Source: Mauremys mutica (lineage: Eukaryota > Chordata > Testudines > Geoemydidae). From it: a stretch of DNA of 64,000 nt. A model generated the notes under the pieces. That model had not been told where the DNA came from. It ran no database searches and worked only from the letters and a program-made list of their open reading frames with translations. The stretch is taken from NCBI RefSeq assembly GCF_020497125.1, contig NC_059094.1, positions 6,117,733-6,181,732 of the forward strand, read 5' to 3'. Within the stretch, counting starts at the first letter, position 1; each line of letters starts with the position of its first letter. The translations under genes were made by a program, and so were the position numbers. Below are positions 57,110 to 64,000 of this stretch, piece after piece.

Positions 57110-58949
57110 GAATGCATATTTCCTGAGCTCCCTGTTCAGCATGCTGGCTGTGTGGATCCCATTCCTAGGCATCTAACACTCCATGTGCATTGTATAGGAG
57201 CCTGTATTCTTAAAAGTGAATTGCTCCTTTGTCTTCTAGCTCTGGGGCTTACTCCCCACTTAGCTCAACACCTGAGCGGTGACTTTTCAGAATACATTTC
57301 TAAAACCAGGTTCCTCCCAGGATTTTCTTGGGCGACCGGGTGAAGGAGAAGTGGGAAATGCATTAGGAAGATGAAGGCTGCAGAAGAGTCAAGGTTGCTG
57401 GAAAGAAGCCTGGTGTTCAGATGTAATTATGTATTATGGTAAGATTTGTGGTTTTAATGGTTGGACCTTAGACAAGCACAATTAAAAACTGAAAGAACAA
57501 GTAAACAAGGATAAGGACAGAAAAAAAGGATCTTTTAGATGGCAAGAAGCTTGGCTTGATGGGGAAGGGAAGAGACATAGGACTGGACCAAGAAATGCAC
57601 ACAGGACAAGTGGTTTGACTCTCAAGGTAGGCAACATTCTCGGGAGGAGGGAACTGCATTAATAATAAAGGCAAAGTGCCTTAAAACTTGAAGTTCCAAA
57701 ACCTCAAATCTGATTTAAAATTCAAACTGATTCCACTGAGCTTAGCACTGCACTAACACAGTCCTTCCCCGCCCCAGCCTACCCCACCAAAAATTGCTTT
57801 TTCCCCCCTCATTCTTACAGAGTAATTGAAAGGATGTTGAGGCTTTGGCTTTAACCACAGCAGAGAAATGATGCATTCTGAAATCAGAAGAAAAGGAGGC
57901 GAAGACGGGTGAGCAGGCTCCGATTTTCTCACTATTCATGTCAGGTGAGATGAGTCATTTATACCATGAGACGTTAGAAAACATCATCTTTTAAGAATTC
58001 ATAAAAACAAAAAGCAGGCTCAGAAGGCTGTTAAAGAAGAGGTTTGCAATTAGCAATGTTAGTGTATCACTAATGTGTAACTATGCTGAAACCACCAGCA
58101 ATTTTAAGCCTTTTTTGCAGATATAATATTCTATTTTAAGGATAAAATTGAGCTCTTTAGTAGCAACAGAGAAAATTGACTAGGAAGGCATAACAAAACC
58201 TGCAGAATTCTGAGCCAGATGGAGCCACTTTGCTTCAGATCAACTGCTATTATCCTCAAATGCCCCCAAAACTAAAATGTATATTTACAAGATTATTACT
58301 GGATTTTTAACTTTGTGCAAAAGGCTCAAATTTCAGTTTTAACACGTTTTTTCTCCCAGCATATTTATTAGGAATAAAGAAATTGTTACCAATGGCAACA
58401 ACAAAATATCCCATCAGCTTCTGATGTTGATTATTCCGTACAGAACTGATATGGCATAATGATAATGACTCCAGAAATGAGTCACTACTCTCAAAATGCT
58501 TGCATACTGCCCAAGCATATAAACTGGTGTTCCTCAGCTGGGGGGTGGGACCCCAAGATGGGCCACGCAAGGGTAGTCGCTGAGTCATAATCGAACCTCT
58601 CTCTTTTCACACTTCACTTCAGCACAGATTTTGCTAGAAAATGCTCTTAGTTTTGTTTTGAAGGCAGGAGAGCCTGGGTTTGGGTTTCACCTCTCCTACT
58701 ACCAATCCACCAGTGCAGTTCACAATGCTAATTACTGATCATGACCTCATAACCCTGTCCTAAGAAACAGGTAAGTGTTATTCACCCAGTTTAGAAATAA
58801 AGTAATTTCCACAAACTCATTTCAGGCAGAACTGTGAACAGAATCCAGGTATTTGATAAGACCCTATCAGAATTAATGTGCCAGATCTATGCACTAAGCT
58901 AGGCTGTCTGTAACCATTTCTCTAATCACTAAGTCACACTTCCCTCTCA
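57110..58949. other. No gene seen; weak relics
   Basis: 57110-57200 continues the interrupted composite repeat (CCTAGGCATCTAACACTCC). 58530-58570 resembles the left end of a hAT MITE (CCTCAGCTGGGGGGTGGGAC) without a partner. 58755-58855 is faintly MIR-like. The remainder is unique-looking. Confidence 0.35.
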
Positions 58950-58957
58950 GAGCCAGG

Positions 58958-59081
58958 TAGGGTGACCAGACAGCAAGCGTGAAAAATTGGGGTGAGGGTG
59001 GGAGGGTAATAGGAGCCTATATAAGAAAAAGATCCAAAAATTGGAACTGTCCCAATAAAATCAGGACATCAAGTCACCCTA
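58958..59081. mobile_element. Short MITE, 124 bp, intact copy
   Basis: TAGGGTGACCAGACAGCAAG at the left and the complement TAGGGTGACTTGATGTCCTG at the right. The exact 8-bp flank duplication GAGCCAGG lies at 58950-58957 and 59082-59089. It is the uninterrupted counterpart of 7883-8300. The 8-bp duplication suggests hAT mobilisation. Confidence 0.85.
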
Positions 59082-59147
59082 GAGCCAGGAACAGCACCCG
59101 GGACCCCTCATACCCCACATTACACTGCTGTCTCACAACCAGGTGTG

Positions 59148-62100
59148 CAGGGCCAACCCACAACGTTTTGGCAACTCTGCCTTCTTCCTGTTCCACTCCT
59201 CTCATCATACTGCTCTGCTACCTACCCCAGGAAAGGAGAACTAACAATTTAAAATGCCTTCTTCAAAAATTTTAAGTAACACTTATCTTTCAAACGCCTG
59301 AACAGCAAATGTAACTTTTCTCGTCTGCATAGTAAACACTGGCATTTTTATCTCTTTGAATAATCAAAGTGGTGCTTTCCGGGCCTTCTTGGTTGCAAAG
59401 ATTTGAACTGCTTCCTGAAGGTCCACAGTCTGGGCCAGCTCAAGCTCTATTGAGATGGTCGCAAGGCCGACCAGCCTCTCCTGTGTCAGTGTGGAGCATA
59501 GATGTGTTTTTATTAACTTCAGCTTGGAGAAGCGGCGTTCTCCACTGGCAACTGTTACAGGAAGTGTTAGAAGTATGTGCAGAGCAACAAAAACATTTGG
59601 AAAGAGGGTGGTCATCTTATTTGTGCACATATATTCCAGAACAGCCTTTGGAGTTGATCCTGCTGAAATGTAACTTGAAAGGGCTTTCAGTTCATCACCT
59701 AAAACACTCGCATCAATGCGCACATGGCATCCTGTGTCAACACTGTCTCTAGCGCCCTGCATTGCTGGTGTAGGTCTTCTTCTGGTATAGTGAGGAGTTT
59801 TGGAATATTGTACAACATCCCAAATATACTGCTGTGTTCCTTGAGCTGCATGAAACGTTCTTCAACTGACTGTATTGCACAATCTAGCACCTGGTTAAAG
59901 AATTCAACTTTGAATTGTTGTTTGGGGTCCCTTATGGGATTATCCCGTGCCTCATAATCAAAATGTCTTCTTCTTCGGTGACTCTTGTATTCTTGAATGG
60001 GTGGGAAAATAGCTTCAGTGTGAAGTTCCTCTGCCAACTTCTGTGCACTCTTCAGAACGTTTTGAAATCCCTCATCTGACTGGTAAGACTGTAGGTGTCA
60101 CTTTGCTTTGTCCAGTTGTTCCATTGCTCCAGATATATCACGGTCAACACCTTGGAGTCTCTTGCTTACACCATTTATTTCAAACAGTGTGTCATGCCAC
60201 AACACTAAGCCACACAGAAATTTGAAGTTATGTATGTTTCTGGTGATTCCATTTCCCTCTGCCACTGGTCTCCCACAAACAGCTCCTGTCATAGCATTAT
60301 CCTCCATAATGACAACTATGGCATCATCTGTCTTCCCAATTTGGTGTTTGATAGGCTTTATCGCCTCCGCTCGACTTTCCCATCATGTGGCACTTAGTGG
60401 TTTCAGTGTCAGAGAGGATGTTCCAGGATCTTGCTTCAAAATTTGACATCGATGAGTTGACGCAGAGAAAAATACATAGATGCTTTGAATTATGTTACAA
60501 AATTCAGCAGCCTCACTAGAAGCTAATGCTGCATCACTGACGACCAAGTTCAATGAATGAGCACTGCATGGGACAAAAAAACCTCAAGGGTTTAACTCTC
60601 GGATCTGTGTCTGCACTCCTCTGTTCTTTCCTCTTATGTTGGCACCGTTATCGTAGCCCTGACCTCTCATGTCAGCTATCGCAATTCCTGTATCTTCCAG
60701 CTTTTTAAGAAGCACATTTGTCATACCAGCTCCTGTAGTATCATCCATGTCAATAAATTCTAGAAAATGCTCTCTGACAGTCACCATTGCAGGGACATTT
60801 TCACTTGGTTCTGTTGTTGTTACAAAACGCACCATTTAAGTCATTTGTTCCGTATGGCTGATGTCAGGTGTGCAGTCCAGAATAACAGAGTAATATCTTG
60901 CCGACTTCAGATCTGCCACAATCTTCTGTTTGACTTTTGTTGCCAGTAACTGTCTGATCTCATTTTGAATTGTTTTTCCAAGGTAGTGGGGTGTGTACAT
61001 TTCTTAGGTGGTGACTCTTCTTAGATGCTCCTCGAGCACAGCATCAAACTCAGCCATCAGCGCCACAATTTTAAGGAAGTTTCCATTGTTTGGCACATAC
61101 AGCTGATCTGAAGTGCCACGCAGTGCTAAGTTTTGGGTAGCAAGCATTCTCACAATGGCAATGAGCCTTTTCAGAACATTTTGCCAGTAAAGAGACTCTG
61201 ATGCAATCTTCTCTTGATGCTCATCATCTGTGGTGGCCTTTAACCTTAGTCTCATTTCAAGCTCTTTCCACCTATGGAATGCTCTCTGGTGATTTGCTGC
61301 CTTCTCATGGCATGCCAGATTTCTAGCCAGATTTTTCCAGCCCTTTCTTCCTGTAGAACCCAATGTGTCTGGAACACTAGACTGGAAGAGTTTGCAACAA
61401 AAACAGTATGCAGCATTCCAGGGTTTTGAGTACATAAGCCATGGCCTCTCCACTTTGTCACCAATGGAGATTTCACACCAGTAATGCCTTGGATGGAAAC
61501 TTCTGTTTTCATTGTCTTTGGGGAACATGAAGTTTTTGGCCTATGCAGTACAAGGAAGTCCTTCAGGCTACTGCTCAAGTGGGTCCACAGTCCTGGATCA
61601 TATTGATTTAAGGAACTAAACTCAGCAGCAGCTGTTTCTTGTGCCTCCACCACACTCTCTCTGATCTACACTTTTCTTCAGGAATGTGTATGGTTACATT
61701 CATTTGAGATGGAGATATGGATGCTGCAGTAGCTGCCAGGTCACCTGCACTCTGACTGACTGGAAGATCAGGCATCTCCTCACCACTCCCATCCTCACTG
61801 GGGCCGGAAGAATCACCGTGAACATTTGTGTCTATGTAACTCAGGAGAGCTCCTTCCTGCTTAGATAGAAAAGCTTCCTTTGCTTTCTTTCTTTTTCTGA
61901 ATGCTGCCCCAGAGGGGCGTTTTCTTCTTTCACTCATGACTGCTGTTCTGTGCCAGCTAGAGTGGCTCTCAACACTCAACTGAAGGGGACAAATAAGCAG
62001 GCTGGTAGCAGGCCCTGAGTGAGGGAAGATACCAGCGTCTTAACTGGCTCCTACTACTTCAGCTGCCTGCCTGTTCTCCTCAAGTGGGTTCTGGGAAGCA

Positions 62101-62441
62101 GCAGGAAACAGGAAGCTCCCTGAGAAGCTGGTGTTAATCAGTCCAGGTTTCTGGGGTGCTTGAGAGGTACATAAGAGGCTCCTCCTCCTCCTCTCTCTCC
62201 GTCAGCTCCTGCTGCTTTCTGTTATTCCCTCTCACCTCTTCTCCTGCCTGCCTGTTATGTCGCTTGTGCCCTCCTTCCTCCAGCACAGCACTCCATCATC
62301 TCTGTGCATCTAGAGCAGAGAGAATACATATGCACCAGGAGCAGACAATTTTCTACACTCTGGGTCCTAGTGGAGCCCCACTAGGACCTAGTGGCACCTG
62401 AGGCGGCCGCCTCAGTTCGCCTCATGGTAAGGCCAGCCCTG
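59148..62441 (-). mobile_element. Complete hAT transposon, 3.29 kb, with exact target duplication
   Basis: The terminal repeats are CAGGGCCAACCCACAACG at 59148 and the complement CAGGGCTGGCCTTACCATGA at 62441. The 8-mer CAGGTGTG flanks it exactly (59140-59147 and 62442-62449). It carries a single transposase gene on the minus strand, broken by stops and frameshifts. The target duplication lacks a central TA, unlike the short hAT elements here. Its TTF-type finger and DUF4371-like core point to the Tip100/ZMYM-like branch. Confidence 0.93.
59364..61979 (-). pseudogene. hAT transposase (TTF finger, DUF4371-like core, hAT dimerisation), inactivated
   Basis: The likely start is the inner methionine of MSERRKRPSGAAFRKRKKAK (about 61936), the usual opening of this family. 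Then come a Ser/Gly/acidic linker, a frameshift at about 61650, DPGLWTHLSSSLKDFLVLH, and a frameshift at about 61530. The TTF-type zinc finger (WLMYSKPWNAAYCFCCKLF, about 61385-61441) follows, then LARNLACHEKAANHQRAFH and SESLYWQNVLKRLIAIVR. Next are a TAA after RRVTT (about 61004), the DUF4371-like core [13 protein letters not shown], a second TAA after EQMT (about 60836), GMTNVLLKKLEDTG with GQGYDNGANIRGK, and a TGA after RELNP (about 60584). The C-terminal VTVASGERRFSKLKLIKTHL segment and end APL are at 59364-59560. Full family length about 800 residues; not functional. Confidence 0.92.
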
Positions 62442-62449
62442 CAGGTGTG

Positions 62450-63210
62450 GCTCAGTAAGCCATGTTCCATGGTAGACGCTGAACCATACAGAGAATAACT
62501 CCTACTACCAGGTATTCCTTTAGCTCAAGCAATAGCAGTGTGTGCTGAGGCTATAATGAGCCTGGATTCAAATTCTGCTGTCAGCTTGTGAGGAAAAATA
62601 GCAATGATCTTGTAATTGAAGATTGTATCACATTGTAGATAGAATTAACCTTTAATTCTAGTATCCCTAACTGTGAAGTAACCCAAATGTCTTTTGACAC
62701 AGTTTTTTGTATGAAATTATATATATCTAGGTCCCCTGTTACATTAGCACAGTTTAGGGGACTCGATGCTTCACAGCACAGTTAATGCTCAGTCGAATCC
62801 AGCCCGGCTCAGTAGGGGTTAAAAGCAGTTTTCATCGAATGGATGTTTAAGTGGCCTTGATATGAGATTAGTTTGGAGAGTCTCAGTTCCTGCTCTTGCA
62901 TCAGAAACTCCCCACCATGCTTTGCACTAACTGGCAAACTCAGCAGAGAGCCCTAAAAAGGCATGAGCCATAGAGGCTAAACTACCTGCTGCCCCTCCAG
63001 ACCAGGACTGCAGCACACAGAGGGGGAAGGAAGCCTTCACCGTGGATGAGCATCAGGCTTCATTCCGCCGGCACTACAGCTACAGAGTTTCTTCTTTTTA
63101 TACTTCTGAAGTGATGTGTATGGTTAGATGCACTTTTAAAAATATTCAAAGTAACTAATGAAATGATTTGCATACATTGTCACGCATGAAGCTGCACAGA
63201 ACTTGACAGA
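62450..63210. other. No feature seen
   Basis: Unique-looking AT-rich sequence. Confidence 0.4.
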
Positions 63211-63840
63211 TTGTGATAGGGTGTCCACGGCTTGGAAGGGGCCAATTAACTCCCCTGGCTGCACCTGGAGGAGGAACCAGGGATTGATTAAATGAGGCTC
63301 GGCTAGACAGGAGGTACCTGTATAAAACCCAGAAACTGAGAGCAGAAAGGGCCTACAGGAAAGTAGGTTGCAGTCACCCTCTGGGAGGAGGGAGGGTGGT
63401 GAACCCAGAGAATGGGGAAGCCAGATAGGTAGGAGAAGGCTCAGGGGGAAGCAGCAAGGTAGGACAGTGCAGGCTTTGGCTGCTGACCAGAGGGCCCCTG
63501 AGCTGGAACCTGGAGTAGAGGGTGGGCCCGGGTTCCCCTACCTGCCACTAGGGATGTTGCACTGGCAGGGCAGTGGACAGCCGGGCATAGTTGGTCTGGG
63601 AAAGACTTTGTTCCATTACTCCCGGAAGGGGAACCTGTATGGTGACCGGGCTGGAGGGCTGAGTCACGAAGAGGTGGCTGCAGTTCCTGGAGTGAGAGGT
63701 GCTGCAGGGTGAGACAGGATGGGTGAAGACCCCACCCAAGGAGGGTGCAATGCCTGGTAGAGCTAATCCCCAGGAGGAGATGCCACCTGCGGTGAGTGGA
63801 CCCCAGGACACAGGGGTCATGGAATTCTCAGACCATAATA
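63211..63840 (+). mobile_element. LTR-like repeat with TATA-type promoter
   Basis: It opens TGTGATAGGGTGTCC, has TGTATAAAACCCAG at about 63319-63332 as a likely TATA element, and continues in GC-rich sequence through GGGAGGAGGGAGGGTGG. The opening resembles 24343. A 114-residue frame inside is compositional. No primer-binding site, second LTR or flank repeat was found. It is a solo LTR by inference only, and the right end is approximate. Confidence 0.35.
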
Positions 63841-64000
63841 AACTAAAATCAAATAATCTCAGTCCCAGAGCTCAGGCCTTATGAAAGTCAAAAGAATAAA
63901 ACTAACTTGGAGTTTCTGGCCCATGCTGGTTTTGAGGTGCAAGTGGCATAAACCTTTTATCCCCCAAGGGCCAAATACTGATTTTTCCCAACACCATGTC

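Noticed and set aside
58530..58570. Another complete hAT MITE
   Set aside because: Only a left-end-like block is visible; no right end or target duplication was found.

Overview
The window looks like vertebrate, most likely turtle (cryptodiran), nuclear DNA. The evidence is CR1 LINE fragments with ATTCTATGATT-type 3' ends, a tRNA-derived SINE of the tortoise Pol III/Cry type with a CR1-like tail, many short hAT elements with CAGNGG ends, and MIR relics. There is no bacterial gene organisation, and no host gene could be named. Almost everything that can be recognised is transposon-derived, separated by apparently unique intergenic or intronic sequence. The organism call is an inference from repeat content.

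Layout. 1-12 kb: unique sequence; a hAT element (3.2-3.7 kb); a composite repeat with a nested hAT element, a Pol III SINE and a palindromic tRNA-like repeat (4.1-5.7 kb); a MITE containing a Harbinger-like element built of three hairpins (7.9-8.3 kb); a CR1 fragment; a hAT element (9.3-9.95 kb); and a 1-kb element with TACTCC ends (11-12 kb). 12.4-13.8 kb: a 58-bp minisatellite. 15.1-16.1 kb: a partial hAT element and a G-rich tract. 16.9-34 kb: a mariner/Tigger-like MITE, several short hAT elements, CR1 pieces, MIR and an LTR-like repeat, plus one weak exon candidate at 18.45 kb. 35.6-43.3 kb: a CR1 fragment, then two young CR1 copies lying tail to tail, then a short TACTCC-ended element. 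45-49 kb: a local duplication, a 5'-truncated hAT transposase copy and a minus-strand exon candidate. 51-57 kb: a hAT MITE, then a set of nested elements ending in a 70-bp hairpin satellite. 59-62.4 kb: a complete but dead hAT transposon with terminal repeats and an 8-bp target duplication. 63.2-63.8 kb: an LTR-like repeat.

Nothing here forms a working pathway. The hAT transposase remnants carry TTF-type zinc-finger, DUF4371-like and C-terminal dimerisation segments, but are broken by stops and frameshifts, and two copies 10 kb apart share the same stops. The CR1 copies keep the FADD reverse-transcriptase motif but are truncated. The clearest structural signals are the shared stops, the TA-centred target sites of seven short hAT elements, the hairpin satellite, the palindromic tRNA-like repeat and the tail-to-tail CR1 pair.
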